This document shows, piece after piece, positions 48,968 to 58,008 of a stretch of DNA of 64,000 nucleotides. The first letter of the stretch is position 1, and each line of letters begins with the position of its first letter. The notes below the pieces were generated by a model. It had not been told where the DNA came from, did not search any database, and was given only the letters and a program-made list of their open reading frames with translations. The DNA is from Streptomyces roseifaciens (GTDB lineage: Bacteria; Actinomycetota; Actinomycetes; Streptomycetales; Streptomycetaceae), in NCBI RefSeq assembly GCF_001445655.1, contig NZ_LNBE01000004.1, positions 3,049,218-3,113,217 on the forward strand, read 5' to 3'. The position numbers were made by a program, and so were the translations under genes.

Positions 48968-49747
48968 ATGAATCAGGGTGCGGACGCCCGGCAGGCCGCC
49001 GACGACACCATTGCTGACCACGGCCCACGCCGCCGGTTCTTGCTCAAACTGTCCGGCGAGGCGTTCGCTGGCGGGGGCGGCCTCGGCGTCGACCCCGATG
49101 TCGTGCACGCCATCGCCCGCGAGATCGCGGCCGTCGTCCGCGAGGGCTACGAGATCGCCGTCGTCATCGGCGGCGGCAACTTCTTCCGCGGCGCGGAGCT
49201 GCAGCAGCGCGGCATGGACCGGGCCCGCTCGGACTACATGGGCATGCTCGGCACCGTGATGAACTCCCTCGCCCTCCAGGACTTCCTGGTCAAGGAAGGC
49301 ATCGAGACCCGCGTGCAGACCGGCATCACCATGGGGCAGGTCGCGGAGCCGTTCATCCCGCTGCGCGCCGTGCGCCACCTGGAGAAGGGCCGCGTCGTGA
49401 TCTTCGGCGCGGGCATGGGCATGCCCTACTTCTCCACCGACACCACTGCGGCCCAGCGCGCCCTGGAGATCCACGCCGAGGCGATCCTGATGGGCAAGAA
49501 CGGCGTCGACGGGATCTACGACTCCGACCCGAAGAAGAACCCCGACGCGGTCAAGTTCGACGCCCTCGAGTACAGCGAGGTGCTCGCACGGGGCCTGAAG
49601 GTCGCCGACGCCACCGCCATCAGCCTGTGCATGGACAACAAGCTGCCGATCCTGGTCTTCGAGCTGCTCGCCGAGGGCAACATCGGCCGTGCGGTCAAGG
49701 GTGAGAAGATCGGCACGCTCGTGAGCGACCGGAGCACGCGGGACTGA
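48968..49747 (+). CDS. pyrH: uridylate (UMP) kinase
   Basis: Hexameric UMP kinase making UDP for pyrimidine nucleotide synthesis, 259 aa. Signatures are [65 protein letters not shown] and [18 protein letters not shown] 48968 has AGGAGAG about 8 nt upstream. The N-terminal ~25 residues before FLLKLSG are extra and hydrophilic. It is followed by frr and cdsA, the conserved rpsB-tsf-pyrH-frr-cdsA order. Confidence 0.96.
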   Translation: MNQGADARQAADDTIADHGPRRRFLLKLSGEAFAGGGGLGVDPDVVHAIAREIAAVVREGYEIAVVIGGGNFFRGAELQQRGMDRARSDYMGMLGTVMNSLALQDFLVKEGIETRVQTGITMGQVAEPFIPLRAVRHLEKGRVVIFGAGMGMPYFSTDTTAAQRALEIHAEAILMGKNGVDGIYDSDPKKNPDAVKFDALEYSEVLARGLKVADATAISLCMDNKLPILVFELLAEGNIGRAVKGEKIGTLVSDRSTRD

Positions 49748-49796
49748 CGACCCGCACAGCCGTCCGTAGCGGCCTGGCCCGATACGGACGGCAACT

Positions 49797-49823
49797 CCGT
49801 GCCGTGGGAAGACCTCGGCACGG
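49797..49823 (+). other. Hairpins between pyrH and frr
   Basis: CCGTGCCG (49797-49804) pairs with CGGCACGG (49816-49823). Just upstream, CGTCCGTA (49761-49768) pairs with TACGGACG (49783-49790). Two consecutive 8-bp stems in the 167-bp gap suggest mRNA processing or partial termination before frr. Confidence 0.45.
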
Positions 49824-49914
49824 GGATGGACAACTGCCTGCCGGTCGGACACCGTGCAGGAGAAGACGCGCGCAGGGGCGAGGCTCTGCTTACTGATAAC
49901 ACCAGGAGCAAGTG

Positions 49915-50472
49915 GTGATCGAAGAGATCCTCCTCGAGGCCGAGGAGAAGATGGACAAGGCCGTTGTGGTCGCCAAGGAGGACTTCGCGGCGATCCGCAC
50001 CGGGCGTGCGCACCCGGCGATGTTCAACAAGATCGTGGCGGACTACTACGGTGCGCTGACGCCCATCAACCAGCTGGCGTCCTTCTCGGTGCCCGAGCCG
50101 CGCATGGCCGTGGTCACCCCGTTCGACAAGAGCGCGCTGCGCAACATCGAGCAGGCGATCCGCGACTCCGACCTCGGTGTCAACCCGAGCAACGACGGCA
50201 ACATCATCCGGGTGACCTTCCCGGAGCTGACCGAGGAGCGCCGCCGGGAGTTCATCAAGGTGGCCCGGGGCAAGGGCGAGGACGCCAAGGTCTCGATCCG
50301 CTCCGTCCGCCGCAAGGCCAAGGACGCCCTGGACAAGCTCGTCAAGGACAAGGAGTCCGGCGAGGACGACGTGCGCCGCGCGGAGAAGGAGCTCGACGAC
50401 ACCACCGCGAAGTACGTCGCGCAGGTGGACGAGCTGCTCAAGCACAAGGAAGCCGAGCTCCTCGAGGTCTGA
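49915..50472 (+). CDS. frr: ribosome recycling factor
   Basis: Factor that, with EF-G, splits post-termination ribosomes. It has 185 aa and an all-helical/three-layer fold. Signatures are [40 protein letters not shown] and [15 protein letters not shown] 49915 is preferred over the adjacent GTG 49912 because AGGAG (49904-49908) is 6 nt before it, and the product then begins [11 protein letters not shown]. Its stop shares a base with the cdsA ATG. Confidence 0.97.
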   Translation: MIEEILLEAEEKMDKAVVVAKEDFAAIRTGRAHPAMFNKIVADYYGALTPINQLASFSVPEPRMAVVTPFDKSALRNIEQAIRDSDLGVNPSNDGNIIRVTFPELTEERRREFIKVARGKGEDAKVSIRSVRRKAKDALDKLVKDKESGEDDVRRAEKELDDTTAKYVAQVDELLKHKEAELLEV

Positions 50473-51572
50473 TGAACGAGACATCCTGGGGGGCCCCGCC
50501 GAGCGCCGGATACCGGGGGTCCACCGACCGGGGGCCGTCCTCTGCGGCCCGTTCGGCGGGTCCTGTGCACGAGGCGGGCATCGCGGCGCAGACTCGGCCC
50601 ATGCCCATCGTGCCCCCCTCAGGCGGAGATCAGGACGACCGTGACCAGGGGGCCGCTCATCTTCGCGGCCCCCTGTTCCGCGATGAACAGGAGCCCGACA
50701 TCAGGCCCCAGGACCCCGCCCCGGTGCCTGCCTCCCCCGAGTCGCCGAAGGCAGGAAAGAAGAGCGCCGGCCGTGACCTGCGGGCGGCGATAGGGGTCGG
50801 CGTGGGCCTCGGTGCGGTCATCCTCGCCTCCCTGTTCATTTACAAGCCCGTCTTCCTCGGCGTGATCGTGATCGCCGTCGTGGTCGGGCTGTGGGAGCTG
50901 ACCTCCCGCCTCGCCGAGCGCAAGGCGATCCGTGCCCCGCTGGTGCCGCTCGCGGTCGGCGGAGCCGCCATGGTCATCGCCGGCTACGCCAGCGGCGCCG
51001 AGGGTGCGTGGGTGGCCGTGGCCTTCACGGCCCTGGCCGTCCTCGTGTGGCGGATGACGGAGTCGCCGGACGACTACCTCAAGGACGTCACGGCGGGCAT
51101 CTTCGCGGCCTTCTACGTGCCGTTCCTGGCCACTTTCGTGGCCCTCATGCTCGCCGCCGGGGACGGCGCGTGGCGGGTGCTCACCTTCCTGATCCTGACC
51201 GTGGTCAGCGACACGGGTGCGTACGCGGTGGGCTGGAAGTTCGGCAAGCGCAAGCTGGCGCCGCGCATCAGCCCCGGCAAGACGCGCGAGGGGCTGCTCG
51301 GGGCGGTCGCCTTCGCGATGGTCGCCGGCGCCCTGTGCATGCAGTTCCTGATCGACGGCGGCGTGTGGTGGGAGGGGCTTCTCCTCGGCCTCGCCGTCGC
51401 CGTCAGCGCCACGCTGGGAGACCTCGGCGAGTCCATGATCAAGAGGGATCTCGGGATCAAGGACATGGGCGCCCTGCTGCCGGGGCACGGCGGCATCATG
51501 GACCGGCTGGACTCGCTCCTGCCGACCGCGCCCGTGGTGTGGCTCCTCATGGTCGTCTTCGTCGGCTCCTGA
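50472..51572 (+). CDS. cdsA: phosphatidate cytidylyltransferase
   Basis: Makes CDP-diacylglycerol, the precursor of phospholipids, in the membrane. It has 366 aa: ~100 hydrophilic, Pro/Asp-rich N-terminal residues (an actinobacterial extension), then about eight transmembrane segments. The family signature is complete near the C-terminus: [20 protein letters not shown] then [17 protein letters not shown] 50472 overlaps the frr stop. A U-tailed hairpin follows. Confidence 0.95.
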   Translation: MNETSWGAPPSAGYRGSTDRGPSSAARSAGPVHEAGIAAQTRPMPIVPPSGGDQDDRDQGAAHLRGPLFRDEQEPDIRPQDPAPVPASPESPKAGKKSAGRDLRAAIGVGVGLGAVILASLFIYKPVFLGVIVIAVVVGLWELTSRLAERKAIRAPLVPLAVGGAAMVIAGYASGAEGAWVAVAFTALAVLVWRMTESPDDYLKDVTAGIFAAFYVPFLATFVALMLAAGDGAWRVLTFLILTVVSDTGAYAVGWKFGKRKLAPRISPGKTREGLLGAVAFAMVAGALCMQFLIDGGVWWEGLLLGLAVAVSATLGDLGESMIKRDLGIKDMGALLPGHGGIMDRLDSLLPTAPVVWLLMVVFVGS

Positions 51573-51591
51573 GCTGGGCCGGGTACCCTGG

Positions 51592-51622
51592 AAGGGCTCG
51601 CCGCTGTGCGGCGGGCCCTTTT
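51592..51622 (+). terminator. Hairpin terminator after cdsA
   Basis: AAGGGCTCGCCGC (51592-51604), TGT loop, GCGGCGGGCCCTT (51608-51620), with one internal mismatch, followed by TT. It begins 20 nt after the cdsA stop and closes the rpsB-cdsA unit. Confidence 0.8.
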
Positions 51623-51736
51623 CCGGCCCCGCGCCTGCGGGGGTGCCCCTGTGAGATCTCCGGGTTCCGGCTCGTCCTGCCGCTGGCTCCGCGATTGCGG
51701 AGGTCATCCGCCGTCGTCAATGAGGTGTTTTTGCTC

Positions 51737-52846
51737 ATGGCCCCCGCGCCTGGAGAACTGACGTTCGTCGCCCCCCGTGGGGCCAAGCTGCCCCCGCGGC
51801 ACCTTGCCGACCTCTCGCCCGCCGAGCGCCGCGAGGCCGTCTCGGCGATCGGTGAGAAGCCGTTCCGCGCCAAGCAGCTCTCGCAGCACTACTTCGCCCG
51901 GTACGCCCACGATCCCGCCGCATGGACCGACATCCCGGCGGCGGCGCGCGAGAAGCTCGCCGCCGAGCTGCTGCCGGAGCTCATGAGCGTCGTGCGTCAC
52001 ATCTCGTGCGACGACGACACCACCCGCAAGACCCTCTGGCGGCTGCACGACGGCAAGCTGGTGGAGTCCGTGCTGATGCGCTACCCCGACCGGGTCACCA
52101 TGTGTATCAGCTCGCAGGCCGGCTGCGGCATGAACTGCCCGTTCTGCGCCACCGGCCAGGCCGGTCTGGACCGGAACCTGTCGACGGCCGAGATCGTCCA
52201 CCAGATCGTGGACGGCATGCGGGCGCTGCGCGACGGAGAGGTCCCCGGCGGCCCCGCGCGGCTGTCCAACATCGTCTTCATGGGCATGGGCGAGCCGCTG
52301 GCCAACTACAAGCGGGTCGTCGGCGCCATCCGCCGCCTCACGGACCCCGAGCCGGACGGCCTGGGGCTCTCCCAGCGCGGCATCACGGTCTCCACGGTGG
52401 GCCTGGTCCCGGCGATGCTGCGCTTCGCCGACGAGGGCTTCAAGTGCCGTCTGGCCGTCTCCCTGCACGCACCGGACGACGAGCTGCGCGACACCCTGGT
52501 GCCGGTCAACACGCGCTGGAAGGTCCGCGAGGTCCTCGACGCGGCGTGGGAGTACGCGGAGAAGTCCGGCCGCCGGGTCTCCATCGAGTACGCCCTGATC
52601 CGTGACATCAACGACCAGGCATGGCGCGGCGACCTCCTGGGCCGGCTCCTCAAGGGCAAGCGCGTGCACGTCAACCTCATTCCGCTCAACCCCACCCCGG
52701 GGTCGAAGTGGACGGCCTCGCGCCCCGAGGACGAGCGGGCCTTCGTCGCGGCCATCGCCGCGCACGGGGTGCCGGTCACCGTCCGAGACACCCGCGGCCA
52801 GGAGATCGACGGCGCCTGCGGGCAGCTGGCAGCAGCCGAGCGCTGA
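51737..52846 (+). CDS. rlmN: 23S rRNA (adenine2503-C2)-methyltransferase RlmN
   Basis: Radical-SAM enzyme that methylates C2 of A2503 in 23S rRNA, and often A37 in tRNA, 369 aa. The [4Fe-4S]-binding CxxxCxxC is CGMNCPFC (~130-137), in [18 protein letters not shown]-binding GMGEP is in [11 protein letters not shown]. The C-terminal conserved Cys is in EIDGACGQL, and another Cys lies in the [12 protein letters not shown] stretch. ATG 51737 is preferred because the product then begins [15 protein letters not shown]; upstream in-frame GTG 51725 is possible. Confidence 0.96.
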   Translation: MAPAPGELTFVAPRGAKLPPRHLADLSPAERREAVSAIGEKPFRAKQLSQHYFARYAHDPAAWTDIPAAAREKLAAELLPELMSVVRHISCDDDTTRKTLWRLHDGKLVESVLMRYPDRVTMCISSQAGCGMNCPFCATGQAGLDRNLSTAEIVHQIVDGMRALRDGEVPGGPARLSNIVFMGMGEPLANYKRVVGAIRRLTDPEPDGLGLSQRGITVSTVGLVPAMLRFADEGFKCRLAVSLHAPDDELRDTLVPVNTRWKVREVLDAAWEYAEKSGRRVSIEYALIRDINDQAWRGDLLGRLLKGKRVHVNLIPLNPTPGSKWTASRPEDERAFVAAIAAHGVPVTVRDTRGQEIDGACGQLAAAER

Positions 52847-52919
52847 GCCAAGGCCGCAGGTCAGACACCGATGCATGGGGAGGGCACTGATACGGTGCCC
52901 TCGCACAAATGAACAATCC

Positions 52920-53006
52920 GACAGGGGAGCGCCCACGGGGCGCTGAGAGTGCGGCACAGCCCGCAGACCCTCGGACCTGATCCGGGTCATACCGGCGTAG
53001 GGAGTC
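52920..53006 (+). ncRNA. TPP (THI-box) riboswitch
   Basis: Contains all conserved pieces of the thiamine pyrophosphate aptamer in order: CAGGGGAGC (52922-52930), CGCTGAGAGTGCGG (52941-52954), GCAGACCC (52963-52970), ACCTGATCCGGGTCAT (52975-52990) and ACCGGCGTAGGGAG (52991-53004). It ends 12 nt before the thiB ATG. GTAGGGAG at its 3' end could double as the ribosome-binding site, so translational control by sequestration of that sequence is likely. It fits a thiamine uptake operon. Confidence 0.95.
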
Positions 53007-53015
53007 AGCTCGATC

Positions 53016-54116
53016 ATGAACACCAACCTGCGGCGTGCCGCCGGCGCAGTCGCCGTCGGCGTGCTCGCCCTTCCGGCCCTGGCCGCGTGCGGCGGCTCGG
53101 ACGGCTCCGGGGACTCCGGCACGTCCGAAGGCAAGGACAAGACCGTCACCCTGGTCTCGCACAACTCCTTCGCAGCGTCCGAAGAGGTGCTCAAGCAGTT
53201 CACCCGGCAGACCGGGTACAAGGTGAAGGTCCTCAAGGGCGGCGACGCCGGCCAGGCCGTCAACCAGGCCATCCTGTCCAAGAGCCACCCGCAGGGCGAC
53301 GTCTTCTTCGGCGTCGACAACACCCTGCTCTCCCGGGCGCTGGACAACGGCATCTTCGCGCCGTACGAGGCCAAGGGCCTGGACCGCGTCCCGAGGAAGC
53401 TCCAGGCCGACGCCGGCGAGCACCGGGTCACGCCCATCGACACCGGCGACATCTGCGTCAACTACGACCGCGCGTACTTCGCCGGCCACAAGCTGACCCC
53501 GCCGACTTCCCTCGACGACCTGGTCAAGCCCGAGTACAAGAACCTGCTCGTCACCGAGAACGTCGCCACGTCCTCCCCGGGCCTCGCCTTCCAGCTCGCC
53601 ACGATCGCCAAGTACGGCGACGACGGGTGGCAGGACTACTGGAAGAAGCTCAAGGACAACGGCGTCGAGGTCGTCGACGGCTGGGAGCAGGCCTACAACG
53701 AGCGCTTCTCCGGCTCCGCGGGAGGCAAGAAGGCCAAGGGCGACAAGCCCCTCGTGGTCTCCTACGCCTCCAGCCCGCCCGCCGAGGTCCTGGGCGTGAA
53801 GCCGCAGCCCGCGGAGGGCCCGACCGGCGTCGCCACGGGCACCTGCTTCCAGCAGACGGAGTTCGCCGGGCTGCTGAAGGGCGCGAAGAACACCGAGGGT
53901 GGCAAGGCCCTGATCGACTTCCTGCTGAGCCGTACGTTCCAGGAGGACATGCCGCTGCAGATGTTCGTCAAGCCCGCCAACCAGGACGCCAAGCTGCCCG
54001 AGGTGTTCACCAAGTACGGCGCGCAGGTGAACGAGCCCGGCACCATGGCCCCCGAGAAGATCGCCAAGAACCGCGACCAGTGGGTCAAGGCATGGTCCTC
54101 GCTCGTCCTGAAGTAG
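53016..54116 (+). CDS. thiB: thiamine ABC transporter substrate-binding lipoprotein
   Basis: Extracellular binding protein of 366 aa. The lipoprotein signal ends in the lipobox LAAC (~24), followed by a Gly/Ser-rich linker. The ThiB-like core begins TVTLVSHNSFAASEEVLKQF, with LKGGDAGQAVNQAILSK, GDVFFGVDNTLLSRAL and GDICVNYDRAYF. ATG 53016 sits just after the TPP riboswitch, which makes thiamine (or TPP/TMP) the likely ligand. It is the first gene of thiB-thiP-thiQ. Confidence 0.93.
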   Translation: MNTNLRRAAGAVAVGVLALPALAACGGSDGSGDSGTSEGKDKTVTLVSHNSFAASEEVLKQFTRQTGYKVKVLKGGDAGQAVNQAILSKSHPQGDVFFGVDNTLLSRALDNGIFAPYEAKGLDRVPRKLQADAGEHRVTPIDTGDICVNYDRAYFAGHKLTPPTSLDDLVKPEYKNLLVTENVATSSPGLAFQLATIAKYGDDGWQDYWKKLKDNGVEVVDGWEQAYNERFSGSAGGKKAKGDKPLVVSYASSPPAEVLGVKPQPAEGPTGVATGTCFQQTEFAGLLKGAKNTEGGKALIDFLLSRTFQEDMPLQMFVKPANQDAKLPEVFTKYGAQVNEPGTMAPEKIAKNRDQWVKAWSSLVLK

Positions 54117-54178
54117 GGCCCGGGGCCCCTGCACGGGGCCCCGCGCGAGGCCCCGGCGGGGCCGGGCGGCGGACAGCG

Positions 54179-55807
54179 GTGCGGCTCGGCCTCATGGCCC
54201 TGCCGCTCGCCTTCTTCGCGGTCTTCTTCGCCTACCCCGTCGCCTCGATCGTCTCCCGGGGGCTGAAGGACGGCGGGCAGTGGCAGCTCGGCCGCATCGG
54301 CGAGGTCGTGACAGACCCGGCTATCGGCCACGTGCTGTGGTTCACCACCTGGCAGGCGGCCGCCTCCACCGCCCTGACGCTCGCCCTCGCCCTGCCCGGG
54401 GCGTACGTCTTCGCGCGGTTCGACTTCCCCGGCAAGCGCACGCTGCGCGCCGTGGTGACCGTGCCGTTCGTCCTGCCGACCGTCGTCGCCGGCTCGGCCT
54501 TCCTGGCGCTGCTGGGGCGCGGGGGGCTGCTGGACGAGTGGTGGGGGGTGCGCCTCGACACCACTGTCTGGGCGATCCTGCTCGCCCACGTGTTCTTCAA
54601 CTACGCCGTGGTCGTCCGCACCGTGGGCGGCCTGTGGGCCCAGCTCGACCCGCGCCAGGAGGAGGCGGCCAGAGTCCTGGGCGCGGGGCGCTTCACGGCC
54701 TGGAGGCGGGTCACGCTGCCGGCGCTGGCGCCGGCCGTGGCCGCCGCGGCCCTCATGGTCTTCCTCTTCACCTTCACATCCTTCGGCGTCGTGCAGATCC
54801 TCGGCGGTCCCCGCTACGCCACGCTGGAAGTGGAGATCTATCAGCAGACCGCCCAGATGCTCGACCTGCCGACGGCCGCCGTCCTGACGCTGCTGCAGTT
54901 CGTGGCCGTCGCAGCGCTGCTGGCCGTGCACGCATGGACGGTGCGGCGGCGGGAGGCGACCCTGCGGCTGGTCGACCCGGCGCGCACGGCGCGGCGCCCG
55001 CGGGGCGCGGCCGAGTGGGCGTTCCTGGCGTCTGTCCTGGCGGTCGTCGCCGTGCTCATCCTCGCCCCGCTCGTGGTCCTCGTGCTGCGCTCCTTCGACG
55101 GCCCGGACGGCTTCGGGCTGGCTTTCTACCGCGCCCTGGCCTCGGCGGACGGCAACGCCGGCACGTTCGTCGTCGCCCCGCTGGAGGCGATCGGCAACTC
55201 GCTCGCGTACGGCCTGGCGGCCACGGCCATCGCGGTCGTCATCGGCGGGCTCGCGGCTGCGGCGCTGACCCGGCGCGAGGGGCGGCTCGTCCGCGGCTTC
55301 GACGCCTTGCTGATGCTGCCGCTCGGCACGTCCGCCGTGACGGTCGGCTTCGGCTTTCTCATCAGCCTGGACGAGCCGCCGCTGGACCTGAGGGCGTCCT
55401 GGATCCTGGTACCGCTCGCACAGGCCCTTGTGGGCGTGCCGTTCGTCGTACGGACCGTGCTGCCGGTCCTGCGCGCCGTGGACGTACGGCTGCGCGAGGC
55501 CGCCGCCGTGCTGGGGGCCTCCCCCCTGCGGGCATGGCGGGAGGTGGACCTGCCCTTGGTCGGCCGTGCCCTGGGGGTCGCGGCAGGCTTCGCGTTCGCC
55601 GTGTCGCTGGGAGAGTTCGGGGCCACGGTCTTCATCGCCCGCCCCGACAGCCCCACGCTGCCGGTGGCGGTGGCCCGGCTCCTGGGCCGCCCCGGGGAGC
55701 TCACCTACGGGCAGGCGATGGCCCTGAGCACGATCCTGATGCTGGTGTGCGCCGCGGCGCTGCTGGTGCTGGAACGTATCCGCACCGACCGTACGGGGGA
55801 GTTCTGA
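54179..55807 (+). CDS. thiP: thiamine ABC transporter permease (fused two-domain)
   Basis: Integral membrane protein of 542 aa with about twelve transmembrane segments in two homologous halves. Each carries the EAA-type loop that contacts the ATPase: EEAARVLGAGRFTAWRRVTLP (~160) and REAAAVLGASPLRAWREVDLP (~440). This arrangement is typical of ThiP and of iron(III) permeases. The operon behind a TPP riboswitch favours thiamine. GTG 54179 (VRLGLMALPL) is chosen because codons upstream are atypical; ATG 54092, overlapping thiB, is the alternative. It overlaps thiQ by one base. Confidence 0.9.
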   Translation: MRLGLMALPLAFFAVFFAYPVASIVSRGLKDGGQWQLGRIGEVVTDPAIGHVLWFTTWQAAASTALTLALALPGAYVFARFDFPGKRTLRAVVTVPFVLPTVVAGSAFLALLGRGGLLDEWWGVRLDTTVWAILLAHVFFNYAVVVRTVGGLWAQLDPRQEEAARVLGAGRFTAWRRVTLPALAPAVAAAALMVFLFTFTSFGVVQILGGPRYATLEVEIYQQTAQMLDLPTAAVLTLLQFVAVAALLAVHAWTVRRREATLRLVDPARTARRPRGAAEWAFLASVLAVVAVLILAPLVVLVLRSFDGPDGFGLAFYRALASADGNAGTFVVAPLEAIGNSLAYGLAATAIAVVIGGLAAAALTRREGRLVRGFDALLMLPLGTSAVTVGFGFLISLDEPPLDLRASWILVPLAQALVGVPFVVRTVLPVLRAVDVRLREAAAVLGASPLRAWREVDLPLVGRALGVAAGFAFAVSLGEFGATVFIARPDSPTLPVAVARLLGRPGELTYGQAMALSTILMLVCAAALLVLERIRTDRTGEF

Positions 55808-56850
55808 TGGCCCTGCTGCGACTGGAGAAGGTCGACGTCCGCTTCGGGGAGCGTGCAGCGCTCGACGCGGTGGACCTGGAGGTCGCCGAGCACGAGATCG
55901 TCTGCGTGCTGGGCCCCAGCGGCAGCGGCAAGTCCACGCTGCTGCGCGTGGTGGCCGGGCTGCAGCGCGCGGATGCCGGGCGCGTGCTCCTGGCGGGGCG
56001 CGACCAGAGCGGCGTTCCCACGCACCGGCGCGGAGTGGGCCTCATGTTCCAGGACCACCAGCTGTTCCCCCAGCGGGACGTGGCGGGCAACGTCGCCTTC
56101 GGACTGCGCATGCGCGGCATGGGGCGGGCCGAGACGGCACGGACGGTCGCCGAGCTGCTGGAGCTGGTGGGGCTGCCCGGTGCGCAGCGCCGCTCCATCG
56201 CCGCCCTGTCCGGCGGCGAGCAGCAGCGGGTGGCTCTCGCACGGGCCCTCGCGCCGCAGCCCCGGCTGCTGATGCTCGACGAGCCGCTCGGGCAGCTGGA
56301 CCGCGGCCTGCGGGAGCGCTTGGTCGTCGAACTGCGCGACCTCTTCGGCCGGCTGGGGACCACGGTGCTGGCCGTCACCCACGACCAAGGCGAGGCGTTC
56401 GCCCTCGCCGACCGCGTGGTCGTGATGCGTGACGGACGGATCGCTCAGGCCGGCACGCCGCTGGAGGTCTGGCGCCGCCCGGCCTCCGAGTTCGTGGCCC
56501 GTTTCCTCGGCTTCGACAACGTCGTCGAGGCGACGGTCGGCGGCGAGTGCGCGGACACCGTGTGGGGGAAGGTCCCGGTGCCGCCGGGGTCGCGGCAGGG
56601 CACGGGCCGGCTGCTCGTACGGCCTGCCGGCGTGCGCCTCGTGCCGGAGACGGAGGGGCTCCCGTGCACGGTCACCGGGCGGACGTTCCGGGGCGACCAC
56701 GTCGTGCTGATGCTGCGCCCCGCGGACGGCCCCGTGCTGGAGGCGGCATGCGGGCTGCACGGGGCCCCCGCCGCCGGCGACCGCGTGGGCGTCGCTTTCG
56801 ACGTCGCGGATGTCGTCGTGCTGGACGACGCCGGTACCGCGAACGGCTGA
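55807..56850 (+). CDS. thiQ: thiamine ABC transporter ATP-binding protein
   Basis: ABC ATPase of 347 aa. Walker A is GPSGSGKSTLLR (~35-46), Q-loop FQDHQLFPQRDV, signature LSGGEQQRVALARAL, Walker B LLMLDEPLGQLD and H-loop VTHDQGEAF. A ~120-residue C-terminal extension resembles the regulatory TOBE-like domain of iron/sulfate/thiamine importers. ATG 55807 overlaps the thiP stop. It ends the TPP-controlled operon, followed by a bidirectional terminator. Confidence 0.93.
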   Translation: MALLRLEKVDVRFGERAALDAVDLEVAEHEIVCVLGPSGSGKSTLLRVVAGLQRADAGRVLLAGRDQSGVPTHRRGVGLMFQDHQLFPQRDVAGNVAFGLRMRGMGRAETARTVAELLELVGLPGAQRRSIAALSGGEQQRVALARALAPQPRLLMLDEPLGQLDRGLRERLVVELRDLFGRLGTTVLAVTHDQGEAFALADRVVVMRDGRIAQAGTPLEVWRRPASEFVARFLGFDNVVEATVGGECADTVWGKVPVPPGSRQGTGRLLVRPAGVRLVPETEGLPCTVTGRTFRGDHVVLMLRPADGPVLEAACGLHGAPAAGDRVGVAFDVADVVVLDDAGTANG

Positions 56851-56894
56851 GCAGGACCTCCTCAGCGGCGGCGACCCCACTCGGAACGGATACG

Positions 56895-56933
56895 CCTGAG
56901 CCCCGGCTGCCGGTGCGGCGGCCGGGGCTCAGG
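56895..56933. terminator. Hairpin terminator between thiQ and a convergent transporter gene
   Basis: CCTGAGCCCCGGC (56895-56907) and GCCGGGGCTCAGG (56921-56933) form a 13-bp perfect stem, with inner CCG/CGG pairing. It lies 45 nt after thiQ and 7 bp beyond the stop of the minus-strand gene, so it can stop both. Confidence 0.85.
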
Positions 56934-56939
56934 CGGCGG

Positions 56940-57863
56940 TCAGCGGACTGCCGACGGCTGGAGTTCCTGTGGTTCGGGTTCGGCCTCCGCGGGGGTGTCC
57001 GGCTCGCCGAACCAGGCGACCGCAACGGCACCTGCCACCGCCAGGACGAAGCCGAGAACGGCGACCCAGGCAAAGCCGGGGCGCGAGTTGTCACCGAGCA
57101 GCAGGACGCCGATCATGCCCGGGAGAATGGTTTCGCCGACCACCAGCGCGGCCGTGGCACCGTTGACCGAGCCGATCTGCAGCGCCACCGTGTGCAGGTA
57201 CATGCCGACTGCACCCGATATGAGGATCGCGTAGAGCGCCGGGTCGGCGATCAGCTTCGGCAGGTCGAACGGGTCGATGCCGTCCAGGATGCGCACGCCG
57301 ACGCCGATCGCACCGAAGCCCAGACCGGACAGCAGACCGGCCAGGATCGCGGCCCGCCCGCCGAGCAGGCGGACGGCCACCGTGCCGCCGCCCATCAGCA
57401 CCACAGAGATGATCAGCAGCCACCAGTGGGTGGACATCGGCGTGTCGCCGCCGCCCTCGTGGCCCGCCGCCGTCGCCAGCAGCACCAGCGCCGAACAGAC
57501 GACACCGATCGACGCCCACTCGGGCTTGGTCAGCCGGATGCCCAGGAGCTTGATGCTCAGCAGTGCGGTCACGACGAGGTTGGCGCTGATGACCGTCTGG
57601 GAGAGGAAGAGCGGCAGCATGCGGGCGGCGAGCGCGCCGAGCCCGAAGCCGAGGAAGTCGAGGAACGTACCGACCATGAACTCCCACGTCACCGCGGCCT
57701 TCGCGGTGGAGGACAGGCTCGGTCCACCGTGCTGGGTGGTGCCCGACGAGGAGGCCTTCGCGGCCTCCTGGCGGGCAGATTTCCGCGAGCCCACGGCTTG
57801 CAGGACCGAACCTGTGCCATAACAGGCCGAGGCCGCGACAGCCGTCACAAGGCCGATGATCAC
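56940..57863 (-). CDS. DMT/EamA-superfamily membrane transporter
   Basis: Integral membrane protein of 307 aa with 9-10 predicted helices, resembling the drug/metabolite transporter superfamily and the DUF-type membrane proteins of actinobacteria. It starts MVIIGLVTAVAASACYGTGSVLQAVGSR. A hydrophilic loop follows (ARQEAAKASSSGTTQHGG). Conserved stretches are LFLSQTVISANLVVTALLS and VVGETILPGMIGVLLLGD. GTG 57863 has GGAG 6 nt before it; TTG 57866 is adjacent. The tail is Glu/Pro-rich. Substrate unknown. Confidence 0.82.
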   Translation of the reverse strand: MIIGLVTAVAASACYGTGSVLQAVGSRKSARQEAAKASSSGTTQHGGPSLSSTAKAAVTWEFMVGTFLDFLGFGLGALAARMLPLFLSQTVISANLVVTALLSIKLLGIRLTKPEWASIGVVCSALVLLATAAGHEGGGDTPMSTHWWLLIISVVLMGGGTVAVRLLGGRAAILAGLLSGLGFGAIGVGVRILDGIDPFDLPKLIADPALYAILISGAVGMYLHTVALQIGSVNGATAALVVGETILPGMIGVLLLGDNSRPGFAWVAVLGFVLAVAGAVAVAWFGEPDTPAEAEPEPQELQPSAVR

Positions 57864-57975
57864 CAATAGCTCCGTTCGCCGGATATCCGTCGTGCTCCTC
57901 AAGCAGACGCGCAATTCGGCGACGAAGTTGCCTTGAGTCAAGAACTGGTCAAGAACTGGTGCGCTGCGGCCACTC

Positions 57976-58000
57976 GGCGGGCCCGGGTTCCGGGCCCGCC
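57976..58000 (-). terminator. Hairpin terminator of the membrane protein gene
   Basis: GGCGGGCCCGG (57976-57986), GTT loop, CCGGGCCCGCC (57990-58000): an 11-bp stem just 8 bp beyond the stop at 58009 on the minus strand. Beside it an 11-bp sequence GTCAAGAACTG is tandemly duplicated (57937-57958). Confidence 0.7.
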
Positions 58001-58008
58001 CGGCGCGC

